Shown here in pieces: positions 51,340-60,461 of a stretch of DNA of 64,000 nucleotides. Each line of letters begins with the position of its first letter. Positions within the stretch are counted from its first letter, which is position 1. The DNA lies in contig JAJVIN010000020.1 of the NCBI GenBank assembly GCA_022071945.1, forward strand, positions 106,794-170,793, written 5' to 3'. The translations under genes and the position numbers were made by a program. The DNA comes from Thermoanaerobaculia bacterium. Lineage in GTDB: Bacteria > Acidobacteriota > Thermoanaerobaculia > UBA5066. Under the pieces are notes generated by a model. The model saw nothing but the letters and a program-made list of their open reading frames with translations. It was not told where the DNA came from and did no database searches.

Positions 51340-51918
51340 TCAGACGCTCATCGCCTCGACGTGGATATCGACCGGCGTGCCGTTGGTGAGGACGTCGTAC
51401 ACGGCGGAGCGGTCCTTCGACCGCATGACGATCTTTTCGAGTTCGGCCGCGGAGGCGTCGCCCTTGATCTTGAAGCTGACGCGGATCCCCTGGTAGCCGT
51501 TGCGAACGTTGTCGTCGATGCCCAGAAGACCCAGGAGGTCGACGTTCCCCTCGACCGTCGACTCGACAGACTCGAGCTTGATCCCCCGCGCGGAAGCGAT
51601 GTTGCCGATGCCGGCCGTCAGGCAGGACGCCAGGGCGTGCAGCAGGAACTCGACCGGTGTCGGAGCCTTGTCGCCGCCGACGAGGACAGCCGGGTGATCG
51701 CCCTCGAACATCATCGCGCTCGCGTGCTTCATTTCCTGCATCGCACCGTAGAAACCGCTGATGGTCGAGCGGCTGTGGGTGCCCGCGAGCCACTGGTTCG
51801 TCGCGCGGAACTGGAACTTCGCGATCTCTCTGTTCTGCTTGACGGCATCGAGGGTCGCGAAGAGCGTCGGGACGTCGACTCCGTTGAGGGGCTTGGGGGC
51901 GGTCTTGGTTGCGTTCAT
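51340..51918 (-). CDS. OsmC-family protein with a single cysteine
   Basis: A 192-residue OsmC fold protein: EFLLHALASCLTAG holds the peroxidatic Cys99, and the C-terminal half carries strands such as IRVSFKIKGDASAAELEK. OsmC and Ohr enzymes normally use two cysteines; here the second site reads KDRSAVYD with no Cys, so the peroxidase mechanism is altered or the protein acts otherwise. ATG with AAGAAGGAG upstream. It heads the operon with two flavoproteins, 84 bases before the monooxygenase. Organic-peroxide defence is possible but not certain. Confidence 0.85.
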   Translation of the reverse strand: MNATKTAPKPLNGVDVPTLFATLDAVKQNREIAKFQFRATNQWLAGTHSRSTISGFYGAMQEMKHASAMMFEGDHPAVLVGGDKAPTPVEFLLHALASCLTAGIGNIASARGIKLESVESTVEGNVDLLGLLGIDDNVRNGYQGIRVSFKIKGDASAAELEKIVMRSKDRSAVYDVLTNGTPVDIHVEAMSV

Positions 51919-52230
51919 GTCTTTCTCCTTCTTGCTGGTGCTGTTTTCTTGGCCCGTCGGGCCGTTTCGTTGACGGGCAATAAGATGCCGCCGCGAAAGC
52001 CCCGGTGCTTGGAGAGAGCGTGGAGAAAACGTGGAGACCGCGGGCGCTTCACGAGGGGGATCGTGACTGTGTGAGCCTTCCGGGGCGATGCCGGCACTGT
52101 CGACGACCCTGGCGCAGCCCTCCGGTTACCGAACGACCAGGAGGCGCCGCTCGTCCTTCGGTGTACTAGACTAGTCGCGAGATTCTCCGAATCCGCGCCC
52201 CAGCGAACACCCCCGGCAAGGGGAGCCGGA
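51919..52230. other. Intergenic region between divergent OsmC and sigma-factor genes
   Basis: These 312 bases carry no gene. A palindrome GGCCCGTCGGGCC occurs near the OsmC side, and ACTAG-A-CTAGT, a perfect inverted repeat in an AT-rich island, lies at 52164-52174, about 60 bases before the sigma-factor start. The latter could be an operator or overlap a -10 element (TAGACT). No further structure is evident. Confidence 0.4.
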
Positions 52231-53112
52231 TTGGTTTCTGACCGGGACGGGGAGCACAAGAAGCTCGCCATGGGAGAGAAAGTCGAGGCTTCTGGTCCTG
52301 CCGAAGGGTCAAGGAGCGGGGATGCTGACCAGCCCTGGAGTGGTTTCCTCAGCGAAAAGGCCGCCCTGATCCTCCAGGTGGTTCACCTGTTCGAGCGAGA
52401 CCCGGACCAGGTGCAAGACTGCTTCCTCTTCGTCTGTGAGCGGCTGCGGCGAGACAACTTGCGGCGAATCAGGAGTTTCCGCTCACCCGGCCCCGCCTCC
52501 TTTTCCACCTGGTTGAGGGCGGTGGTGAGGCACCTGTGCCTTGACTGGCGCCGCCACCGCGACGGGCGCTTCCGCCTCCCCAGCGCCATCGGCCGACTGC
52601 CGGAACTCCACCAGGAAATCTTCCGCTGCATCCACCTGCGGGGCCTGTCCGAAAACGAAGCTTTCCAGGCTGTGAAGGCTCTGTGGCCCGGCCTCTCTCG
52701 CGACCAGTTCGTCGACACGGTTGCAGAGGTCGGAAAGAACCTCCACGGCCGGCAACCCTGGTTCCTCCTCGTGCGCCATCCCCGGATGCAGTCTCTTTCC
52801 GCCGTGCGGCCGGGGGACGATCCGGCAGAGGGAGAAGCGGGGCTGGTCGATCCGAGAGCCGATCCCGAACAGGAGACCGCGACCCATGAACAAGCTGCCG
52901 TACTCCGGAAAGCCCTCGAGCAGCTGCCGGCGCGAGCACGGCTCCTCGTCCAGCTGCGTTACGAACAGGAGCTGACGCTCGAGGAGATCGCCACGCTGAC
53001 GGGCCTTTCGGGAACCGCACAGGTCGAGCGGCTGATCCATCAGGCGCTCGAAGCCCTGAGAAACCGAATGAGCGCGCAAGGCTTCGCCAGTCTGTCCGTG
53101 AAAGAGAAGTAG
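52231..53112 (+). CDS. ECF-like sigma factor with long interdomain linker
   Basis: A 293-residue sigma factor. Region 2 is about 45-110 (FLFVCERLRRDNLRRIRSF, FSTWLRAVVRHLCLDWRR), and region 4 is about 225-285 (LEQLPARARLLVQLRYEQELTLEEIA and AQVERLIHQALEALRNRM). The roughly 110 residues between them are longer than in common ECF factors and include LHQEIFRCIHLRGLSENEAF, perhaps a regulatory insertion. TTG 52231 has GGGGAG 5 bases upstream; ATG 52270 is the alternative. It is followed by an anti-sigma gene 9 bases later and then the CHAT protease. Confidence 0.83.
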   Translation: MVSDRDGEHKKLAMGEKVEASGPAEGSRSGDADQPWSGFLSEKAALILQVVHLFERDPDQVQDCFLFVCERLRRDNLRRIRSFRSPGPASFSTWLRAVVRHLCLDWRRHRDGRFRLPSAIGRLPELHQEIFRCIHLRGLSENEAFQAVKALWPGLSRDQFVDTVAEVGKNLHGRQPWFLLVRHPRMQSLSAVRPGDDPAEGEAGLVDPRADPEQETATHEQAAVLRKALEQLPARARLLVQLRYEQELTLEEIATLTGLSGTAQVERLIHQALEALRNRMSAQGFASLSVKEK

Positions 53113-53121
53113 CGGCTCACC

Positions 53122-53853
53122 ATGAACGACAAAGAGATCACCGCCCTGCTCTCGGCCGCCAGCGCCTCCAGCGCCCGCCAGGGCTGGCGCTGCCCCGACG
53201 AGACCCAGCTCGCCGATTACGTCGAGGGGAGACTCGAGCGCTCCCTCCGGGAGGGGGTCGAGGTCCACCTGGCCGACTGTGCCTTCTGCCGGGGTCAGGT
53301 GGGGTTCCTCGCTCGCGCCGGGCGACTCGAGGCGCCACCCGCCGTTCCCGTTCACCTGCTCGCCGAAGCGAAAGGCGACCGGTCTCCTCTCATCAGGTTT
53401 CTCCGTCCGGCTACCCTCGCGTTGGCCGGGGCAGGATTCGTCATTGCCCTGTTCCTGATCGCGCCCTATCCGCGCGAGGGATCGTCCCCCGGCGGTTCGA
53501 GACCCGAGACCATCCTGCCGTCTGAATCCCGTTCTGGAGGCAATGCCCGCAACGGCCGCGGCGCGGCGGACGGCCCGTGGATCGTGCGTCCCCTCGAGGG
53601 TCAGGACCTCCGTCGAGGCGCGTTGACACTGCAGTGGGAAACGGCTCCCGCTGCTCTCTTCTACACCGTGCAACTCGTCGATCAGAAGGGTGACGTTGTC
53701 TGGGAGGGGCGGAGCGAAGGCCAGAGTCTGGTCGTTCCACCCGATGCCGCGCTCGCTCCCGGCCAGCCCTACTTCGCGTGGGTCCTTGCCCATGTTCAAA
53801 ACGGCGCCACCGTGAGGTCTCCGGCCGTGGGGTTCCGGGTGGCTCCGGACTAG
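53122..53853 (+). CDS. Zinc-finger anti-sigma factor with external FN3-like domain
   Basis: A 243-residue membrane anti-sigma factor. The cytoplasmic N terminus has the zinc motif His49-x3-Cys53-x2-Cys56 (VHLADCAFCRGQ). One transmembrane helix spans about 95-114. The external part has a Ser/Gly-rich stretch (about 115-148) and then a domain of about 90 residues with FN3-like strands (TLQWETAPAALFYTVQLVD and YFAWVLAHVQNG). It should hold the neighbouring sigma factor until a periplasmic signal releases it. An exported protease gene follows directly, so the external domain may be a target or sensor. Confidence 0.85.
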   Translation: MNDKEITALLSAASASSARQGWRCPDETQLADYVEGRLERSLREGVEVHLADCAFCRGQVGFLARAGRLEAPPAVPVHLLAEAKGDRSPLIRFLRPATLALAGAGFVIALFLIAPYPREGSSPGGSRPETILPSESRSGGNARNGRGAADGPWIVRPLEGQDLRRGALTLQWETAPAALFYTVQLVDQKGDVVWEGRSEGQSLVVPPDAALAPGQPYFAWVLAHVQNGATVRSPAVGFRVAPD

Positions 53854-53878
53854 TCCGTCTCTTCCGGGAGGGAGGCCG

Positions 53879-56878
53879 ATGTTCCTGCCGTCCCGTCTTC
53901 TCGTCCTGATCTTCCCGATCGTTCTCGCGAGCCTCCCCGTGAACCAGGAGGCCGTCGCCACCCCACCGAAGGCGGCCCCTGAAGACCTGGCCCGCGCCCA
54001 GGAGGTCTACGAGGCCGAAGGCCCCGCCGCCGCCTTGCCCCTCTTCGAGAAAGCCCTGGCGGCGTACCGGGAGGCCGGGGACAGGAAGGGAGAGGCCATC
54101 ACGCTCGGTCTCGTCGGCAACTGCCACAAGCGCCTGGGTGACCTGGACAGGGCACTGGCCCTCCTCCGGCAGGCGTTGGCCATGAAGCGCCAGCTCGGCG
54201 ACCGGCTCGAGATCGGCAAGACCCTGAGCCACCTTGGCCTTGTCTACTGGGAACGGGCGGAGTACCAGCCGGCCATCCGGCACCTCGAGGAGGCGGCGGC
54301 CATCGGCCGGGAGATCGGCAACCCGAAGCTGGAGGGTTCCGCCCTCAACAACCTCGGCCTCGTCCACGACGAACTCGGCGACTACGAGAAGAGTCTCGCC
54401 CGCTACCGCCGTGCCCTCGAGGTCTATCGGGGGGCCGGTTTTCCGAGGGGTGAGGGCGACACCCTGGGGAACCTCGGAGGCGTCTACCTGCTGCTCGGAC
54501 GCTACCGAGAGGCGATGGGCTACTACCAGCAGGCCCTGGCGGTCAGCCAGCGTCTGGGCACGAAGCCGGGCATGAGTCAGGACCTCGGCAACCTGGCCCT
54601 CTGCCACGCTGGCCTCGGCGACGTGACCGAGGCCGTGGCGGACTTCGACCGCGCCCTCGCGCTTGCCAGGGAGACGGGTCTTCACAAGGAGGAGGCAGAC
54701 TGGCTGAAGGGCAAGGGAACGCTCCTCGTCGCGACAGGCCGCCACAGCGAGGGCCTCGAACTCGTGCGGTTGGCGCTGGCTCACTACGAAGCCTCCGGGC
54801 TCAGACGCGAGAGGGTGGAGGCGCTCGAACAGCTCGCTCTTCTCCACCTCGAACTCGGCGACATCGCGGCCGCCGAGGAGAACCTGCGGCTCTCTCTGGA
54901 GGCGGCGCGGGCCATCGGTCATGCGCGTGGTGTCCTGGCGGGGCTGACGGGCCTCGGGGACCTGGAACGGCGGAGGCAGCGTCCCGAACAGGCGGCGGCT
55001 CTCTTTCTTGAGGCCCTCCAGGGAGTGCGCGCCGCAGGCGACCAGGGCCTCGAGGCGTCCTGCCACATCCGGCTCTCTCGTGTTCTCGCCGACAGTGGAG
55101 AGTTCGAGAGGGCCGTCGAGGAAGCCCGTCAGGGTCTGAAGTTCGCGCGTGGTGAAGGAGCGCGGCTTCTCGAGGCCGAGGCCCGCTTCGCGGCAGGCGA
55201 CGCCGAGTTGCGGCTCGGGAGGGCCCAGCCGGCGCTCGACGAGTTCAGCACCGGAGAGCGCCTCCTCGAGAAGGCGGGCGAGCCCGACATCGCCTGGAGG
55301 CTCGCCAACGGTCGAGGCCGGGCTCTCGAAGCCCTGGGCCGGGAACAGGAGGCCGTGAAGGCGTACCGCCGGGCGGTCAGGCTGATCGAGACGGTCCGTG
55401 GACGGTTGCGCGAGGAGCGGTTCCGGGCCGGTTACATCGAGGAGCGCTACCAGGCCTATGTCGACCTCGTCCGGATCTTGCTGCGGATTGGCAAGGAGGA
55501 CGAGGCGTTCTCGACTTCGGAGCGGCTGCGAGCGCGCACTTACCTCGACCTTCTTTCCAAGAAGCAGGATCCTGGACTGACGCCGGCCCAGCAACTCACG
55601 GCCGGAGAGTTGAAGCACCGGATTCGGGCGCTCGAGCAGGCCCTCGACGCGGAGGGGCGAGCCCCCGGGAAGGAACGGCAGCGGGCGACGAGTCTTCTCT
55701 CCTCCGAACTGGCGGCCGCCGAGCGGGACTACGAGGCGTTCCTCGCCAAGCTACGAGCCGCGAACCCCGCGCTGGCGAGCACCTGGTCGCTCTCGATCCC
55801 TCCGGTGGCCTCGGTTCGAGCCGCCCTGCCCAGGGATTCCGCCCTGATCGAGTTCGTCGCTGGCAATGCAGAGGTCATGACCTTCGTCCTGACGCGGAAC
55901 CGCCTTCGGACACTCATCACTCCGCTCTCCCACCGGGATCTGCAGGCCAAGGTCGCGCTGGTGAGGGAACTTCTCCCGCGCAAGAAGAATGAGTGGCGTG
56001 CCCCCGCGGCGAGCCTCGCCGGATATCTCATCGAGCCGCTCGAGAAGGCGGGCTGGCTGGACGGCCGGCGGCGCCTCTACGTCGTTCCGCACGGTGTCCT
56101 CCACCTCTTGCCATTCGCGCTGTTGCCCAGCGGGCCGAAGGGCGAGTTTCTGGTCGAGCGGTATGAGCTGACGGTCCTCCCGGCGGCGGGTCATCTGGTC
56201 TTACCGGGACGCGTCCAGCATCCGGCGGGGACGGTCCTCGCCGTGGCGCCCAGAAGCACGAAGCTCGAACACGCCCTGTCGGAAGCCCGTGCCGTGGCGG
56301 AGGCTTACGGCGAACCGAGGAAGCTCCTCATCGGGGCCGACGCGACGGAAAGCGCCTTCAAGGGCGCCGCGCAGGGGTTTCGGGTCCTGCACCTGGCCAC
56401 GCACAGCCAGTGGAACCGGTTCAACCCGCTGCTCTCGAGACTGGAATTAGAGCCGTCGCCGGGTGACGACGGAAAGCTGGAGGTGCACGAGATTCTCGGA
56501 TTGCGGCTGGAGGCGGAACTCGTGACCTTGAGTGCCTGCGGAACGGCACTCGGCAGCGACCTTTTCGGATCGGTCCCCGCCGGCGACGACTTCGTGGGTC
56601 TCACGCGGGCGTTTCTCCACGCCGGGAGCGACGCCGTTCTGGCGAGTCTCTGGGAGGTCGAGGACCACACGACCCTGGAACTGATGCGTTCGTTCTACGG
56701 CCGTCTCTCTGCTCAAGGTCCGGCCGCGGCCCTGGCCGCGGCGCAGCGGCAGATTCTCGCCAGCGGAGTCGCTGACTCCTCGCACCCGTACCACTGGGCC
56801 GCGTTTGTCCTCATCGGAGAACCCACGGCGAAAAAGAAGTCGACAGCTTCTCCACAAGTGTCCGTGAAAGTTCATTAG
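53879..56878 (+). CDS. Exported TPR-CHAT protease
   Basis: A 999-residue protein with a signal peptide (LLVLIFPIVLASLP, about 5-22), then about 600 residues of tetratricopeptide repeats (many repeats carry LGNL..LGDY.EAL-type pairs), a coiled-coil segment (about 590-640) and a C-terminal CHAT caspase-like domain. The catalytic dyad is visible: His842 in HLATHSQWN and Cys887 in LSACGTALG. CHAT proteins are cysteine proteases of the separase/caspase clan. Being exported distinguishes it from the cytoplasmic CRISPR-linked TPR-CHAT proteins. It follows the anti-sigma gene by 26 bases, with GGGAGGGAGG upstream of its ATG. Confidence 0.9.
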   Translation: MFLPSRLLVLIFPIVLASLPVNQEAVATPPKAAPEDLARAQEVYEAEGPAAALPLFEKALAAYREAGDRKGEAITLGLVGNCHKRLGDLDRALALLRQALAMKRQLGDRLEIGKTLSHLGLVYWERAEYQPAIRHLEEAAAIGREIGNPKLEGSALNNLGLVHDELGDYEKSLARYRRALEVYRGAGFPRGEGDTLGNLGGVYLLLGRYREAMGYYQQALAVSQRLGTKPGMSQDLGNLALCHAGLGDVTEAVADFDRALALARETGLHKEEADWLKGKGTLLVATGRHSEGLELVRLALAHYEASGLRRERVEALEQLALLHLELGDIAAAEENLRLSLEAARAIGHARGVLAGLTGLGDLERRRQRPEQAAALFLEALQGVRAAGDQGLEASCHIRLSRVLADSGEFERAVEEARQGLKFARGEGARLLEAEARFAAGDAELRLGRAQPALDEFSTGERLLEKAGEPDIAWRLANGRGRALEALGREQEAVKAYRRAVRLIETVRGRLREERFRAGYIEERYQAYVDLVRILLRIGKEDEAFSTSERLRARTYLDLLSKKQDPGLTPAQQLTAGELKHRIRALEQALDAEGRAPGKERQRATSLLSSELAAAERDYEAFLAKLRAANPALASTWSLSIPPVASVRAALPRDSALIEFVAGNAEVMTFVLTRNRLRTLITPLSHRDLQAKVALVRELLPRKKNEWRAPAASLAGYLIEPLEKAGWLDGRRRLYVVPHGVLHLLPFALLPSGPKGEFLVERYELTVLPAAGHLVLPGRVQHPAGTVLAVAPRSTKLEHALSEARAVAEAYGEPRKLLIGADATESAFKGAAQGFRVLHLATHSQWNRFNPLLSRLELEPSPGDDGKLEVHEILGLRLEAELVTLSACGTALGSDLFGSVPAGDDFVGLTRAFLHAGSDAVLASLWEVEDHTTLELMRSFYGRLSAQGPAAALAAAQRQILASGVADSSHPYHWAAFVLIGEPTAKKKSTASPQVSVKVH

Positions 56879-56891
56879 GAGGCGAAAGGTC

Positions 56892-58787
56892 ATGAGAAGC
56901 CCCACATCAACTCGCGGCTGGCCGGTCTGGGCGGTTGGCCTCGTTCTTCTGGCCGGCCTGCTCCTCGTGGGGCTGCCGGCATTTGGTCAAGCCATCAAGG
57001 TGACGTCCGCTGTGCCTGACACCACCGAACAGGGCGTCGTTGGTCTTGTCGTGGCCATCGCCGGCGACAACTTCGCTTCTGGCGCCAAGGTCAATTTCTA
57101 TGTCACCGGGACCAAGAACCCCGGCGGCATTGCCGTTAAGAGCGTGAAGTTCAAGGACGCGAAGAACCTCGAGGCGACCATCGACGTGGCTGCCGATGCT
57201 CAGACAGAGCTGAAGTTCGATATCGAGGTGAGGTGCAACGGACGAACCGGAAAGGGTACGGAACTCTTCAAGGTCAGCGTCAAGACGACCGGAGGAGACC
57301 TGACCCCGCCAGGGACGGTGACGGACCTCAGCGTCCTCGAGAGGAGCTTCAACAAGGTCGTCCTGACCTGGACGACGCCGGCGGACGACGCCTTCGACGC
57401 CGGTAGCGGTCCTGCAGCGCAGTACGACATCAGAATCCGCAGGGGAACGCTGGAGTGCGGCCCGTTCACGATGGCGGACTGGGCTGACGACGGAGCGACG
57501 TGGCTGCGGAGCGATCCCTGCGCCATGAAAGCGATCTCGGGGTCTCCTGACGCACCGTGGGCGGCGGCTGCCTGGCCTGTGACGGCCATCCCCCCGGACA
57601 CGGAGTTCTGGGCCGCGTTGCGGGCGGCGGACGATTCCCCGCAGGGCCCCAACTGGTCCGATCCGTCCGAACCCCAGCTTTTGTTCACGACGGCCGCGTT
57701 CCCGCCCGCGGGTTGGACTGCTCCGTGGACCACCCAGATCGTCGACAGCTGCCCGCTCGCCGATACGTCCTGCCACATTAGCGGGATGCCTCGCCTGGGC
57801 TTTGGCGCGGGCACACAATACCCGGTCGTCGTGTTCGGTAAGGACTACAGCGGGGCCGTGGCGAGATGGAACGGAAGCGCCTGGTCAACCGAGGCGCTCC
57901 CGGTCGCCATCGACACTGGGTATTTTCGGTATGACTTCGCGATCGACCCTGTGACCGGCGACGAGACGATCGCAACCATTGTCCGCGGATCGACCGGCAA
58001 CGACGTCCGCTTCTATCGGCGAACGGGCACCAGTTGGCAGACCGACGTTGTCGCGACAGGATCAGTCGACTGGGCCAGCTTGGGGTTTGATTCTGTTGGT
58101 CACGTGCCAACGATCGCCTACCAGTATTCGAAGGGGAAGACTCCCTCCTTGCGGGTGGCTCAGCGGTATGGTTCAACGTGGAGCACGGAGACTGTTGCCT
58201 CGAGCGCGGCCGGCGCACAGGCGCGTCCCGTCGTATTCGACCCCGATGGCAATCCCGCCGTGGCGTTCGCCCAGCAGGTGAGTGGTGCGAGCCGTCTCGC
58301 CTTCGCAATCCGGAACGGAGGAGCCTGGACGGTGGAGTTGCCCGACAGTGGAGCCCCAGGGGCGCCGTACACCGTTAATGACACCGCGGTCGCCGTCGGT
58401 CGCGGCATCTTCTCCGTGCTAGCCCGCTACCACAGCGCCGGCGATAACCAGCTCCGGTATTGCAGGCGGACCGTCGACCCGGTCGCCTGGAGTTGCGAAC
58501 TTGTCGCCCAGGGCCTCAACATCGGTCCGATCTACCTGGCGGCCGATGATTCCGGCACTACTTATGTTGCTTATCGGGCTTACGGGCAAGAAACGAACTT
58601 CATCATGCTCGTCCGCGCCACCGGATCGGCGAGCTGGGCCGCCGAGTACATCGACTGGAACGCCATGGGGCAACTCTCGGGAGGAATCCTCATCGGACCT
58701 GACGGAAAGCCTGCCATCGTTTACGGCGGCACGAACGACGCGACCGGCTTCTCCACCAACTCGGTGGTGTTCGCGCGGCGACAGTGA
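56892..58787 (+). CDS. Exported IPT/FN3 and beta-repeat protein
   Basis: A 631-residue exported protein. A signal peptide with a hydrophobic core (VGLVLLAGLLLVGLPAFG) spans about 15-34. Residues about 38-130 resemble an IPT/TIG domain (VAIAGDNFASGAKVNFYV), about 140-265 an FN3-like domain (VVLTWTTPADDAFD), and the rest repeats strands such as GSAWSTEALPV, SVGHVPTIAYQYS and DGKPAIVYGG, like a propeller of sialidase-type blades. AGGAGGCGAAAGG lies before the ATG. It starts 13 bases after the CHAT protease stop and may be its partner or target at the cell surface. Confidence 0.75.
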   Translation: MRSPTSTRGWPVWAVGLVLLAGLLLVGLPAFGQAIKVTSAVPDTTEQGVVGLVVAIAGDNFASGAKVNFYVTGTKNPGGIAVKSVKFKDAKNLEATIDVAADAQTELKFDIEVRCNGRTGKGTELFKVSVKTTGGDLTPPGTVTDLSVLERSFNKVVLTWTTPADDAFDAGSGPAAQYDIRIRRGTLECGPFTMADWADDGATWLRSDPCAMKAISGSPDAPWAAAAWPVTAIPPDTEFWAALRAADDSPQGPNWSDPSEPQLLFTTAAFPPAGWTAPWTTQIVDSCPLADTSCHISGMPRLGFGAGTQYPVVVFGKDYSGAVARWNGSAWSTEALPVAIDTGYFRYDFAIDPVTGDETIATIVRGSTGNDVRFYRRTGTSWQTDVVATGSVDWASLGFDSVGHVPTIAYQYSKGKTPSLRVAQRYGSTWSTETVASSAAGAQARPVVFDPDGNPAVAFAQQVSGASRLAFAIRNGGAWTVELPDSGAPGAPYTVNDTAVAVGRGIFSVLARYHSAGDNQLRYCRRTVDPVAWSCELVAQGLNIGPIYLAADDSGTTYVAYRAYGQETNFIMLVRATGSASWAAEYIDWNAMGQLSGGILIGPDGKPAIVYGGTNDATGFSTNSVVFARRQ

Positions 58788-58795
58788 CGACACAG

Positions 58796-58831
58796 GGTCT
58801 CGCGTCCCCTTTCGCATGGGGACGCGAGACC
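58796..58831 (+). terminator. Perfect 14-bp hairpin after the exported-repeat gene
   Basis: GGTCTCGCGTCCCC (58796-58809) and GGGGACGCGAGACC (58818-58831) pair perfectly around an 8-base loop, just after the stop at 58787. No T run follows, so it may terminate inefficiently or protect the 3' end. The next gene starts about 195 bases further on with its own ribosome site. Confidence 0.6.
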
Positions 58832-59026
58832 TGAATCGCGGTGAATTCCGCGCCGTTCCGAATTGCCCCCCGGATTGCATCGCTACAGGGCAGATGTCGT
58901 CGAGCCACATCGTCGCCAATTTCGGCAACCGATCTCGAACCCGACAGCAGCAACCGCTCGGGCGCTGGGATCCTGGCCTTCGCCTCGAGCCTATGTCCTC
59001 GACGAGAGGACGATGAGGAGGAAGAA

Positions 59027-60121
59027 ATGCGAAAGATCACGAGACCCCCATTCAGCTTCGCGGCACTGGCGGGCCTTCTCCTGACTGCTCTTGCGGCCTT
59101 TGGGAAGCCACCGACGCCGCCACCTGCGGGTTGTCCAGCCTGCGAGATCGCATACACACAGGCGGCCAACTACACCAGCGGACCGCAGGACCTCATGCTC
59201 ATGAAGAAGGACGGGACAAGCAAGACCGTCCTCCTGTCCGGCGCGAACAACGTCCTCCACAAAGGTCCCGCGTGGGCGCCGGATGGGCAGTGGATCGCAT
59301 TCATTACTCTCGCAAGCGGCTCGGGTTCACTCCGGGCCATCAAGAACGACGGTACTGGACTCACGACTCTCGTGACGCGATGCTCAGTTCGTTGGGAACA
59401 ACCGGCCTGGCGCCCCATCCCGTCGTCCGGTGGCTACTGGCTGGTTTACGTTGATGCGGCCGGCCCGGAAGGGTGCTTTGTCGACCCGAACTCTCCCGGT
59501 CAGAACCTCTGGGCCATTCATGTGAGCCTGGGCTCGCCCGTCCTCGTAGGAAATCGGGTTTGTCTCACTTGCAGTCTGAACACGCAGGATCTCGACTACT
59601 GGCATTTTGCGGCGTGGTCCCGGGACGGATCCCACCTCTCGGCATTGCAGAACATTTCCGACACGAATGGAGCCGTCATCAGCCGTGCGTTCCATATCTT
59701 CGACGTGAGCTTCGAGTCAGGCGACCCTGTTCTCCTCCCCACCTCGCTTTTCGAACTTCCCGGGCTTGACGTGCCGAAGAACCTCCCGCCGAAGTCCTGG
59801 GGGCACTGGAGCGATTCACTCGTCATGAGAACCAACGCCGCCGACGGGACCCATGGACTCGTGAAATTCGAGATCGACCTCGAGAGTGTGCCGAAGCAGA
59901 TCACAACGACGACGGTCGTCACGGAGGGGATCACTTACCACTTCGGCACCCCGGTTTGGTCCGGCGACGACCTCCAACTGGCCGATGATGTCGGTGGCAT
60001 CTCCGCCAAGGCCGACGGGATCTACGTCATCACGCCGGGCCCGCCGTACTCCCTGAAGCTGATCGCTCCCAACAGCCCGAGGATGGTTGATTCCCCCAGC
60101 TGGAATCCTCTGCGGCCGTGA
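59027..60121 (+). CDS. Exported TolB-like beta-propeller protein
   Basis: A 364-residue exported protein with a signal peptide (ALAGLLLTALAAFG, about 10-24). The body carries TolB/WD40-like repeats of the type GPAWAPDGQWIAFIT, QPAWRPIPSSGGYWLVY, FAAWSRDGSHLSAL and TPVWSGDDLQLA, each a propeller blade that begins with an aromatic-Pro/Ser-Asp turn. Several cysteines (CPACE near the start) may form disulfides. GAGGAGGAAGAA precedes the ATG. Such propellers often bind proteins or glycans; no enzyme motif is seen. It follows the CHAT cassette but a strong hairpin separates them. Confidence 0.8.
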   Translation: MRKITRPPFSFAALAGLLLTALAAFGKPPTPPPAGCPACEIAYTQAANYTSGPQDLMLMKKDGTSKTVLLSGANNVLHKGPAWAPDGQWIAFITLASGSGSLRAIKNDGTGLTTLVTRCSVRWEQPAWRPIPSSGGYWLVYVDAAGPEGCFVDPNSPGQNLWAIHVSLGSPVLVGNRVCLTCSLNTQDLDYWHFAAWSRDGSHLSALQNISDTNGAVISRAFHIFDVSFESGDPVLLPTSLFELPGLDVPKNLPPKSWGHWSDSLVMRTNAADGTHGLVKFEIDLESVPKQITTTTVVTEGITYHFGTPVWSGDDLQLADDVGGISAKADGIYVITPGPPYSLKLIAPNSPRMVDSPSWNPLRP

Positions 60122-60171
60122 CGGACAGCTGACACGAGACGAGACACCGCGGTCAAACGGCCTGGTGATGG

Positions 60172-60201
60172 GCGGTGGCCGTCCGATGGGGCGGCCACCG
60201 C
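60172..60201 (+). terminator. Hairpin terminator after the TolB-like gene
   Basis: GCGGTGGCCG (60172-60181) and CGGCCACCGC (60192-60201) pair perfectly around a 10-base loop, followed by TTCCT. It ends the TolB-like gene. The remainder of the 340-base gap up to the antitoxin gene at 60462 shows no other feature that I can support. Confidence 0.55.
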
Positions 60202-60461
60202 TTCCTATCATTGGAACTCGTCCCGAGAGCGGCCATCTTGCTCGGAAGGCGTAGACGGGCCGAGATGCCCGGGAGGCTCTTCCGTCCTCCCCGGATTCAG
60301 GTCTTCGACGGGATTCCGTCATGAGGCGCTCAACGCCGGAGCGAAGGCCGCGGATGGGTTCGGAACGAGAACTGGGGCGCTGGGCAGCTGATGCGGCCCG
60401 GCGCCCCTGCCTTTGGACTCCGGGCATCCCCGGTCTCCGAAGCTGCTCCTTCCTGAGGCGT

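Noticed and set aside
50015..51793. Longer form of the flavoprotein at 48869 reading through the upstream monooxygenase
   Set aside because: The Arg-rich extension is the wrong frame of the monooxygenase gene; the ATG at 50014 starts just before the FAD motif.
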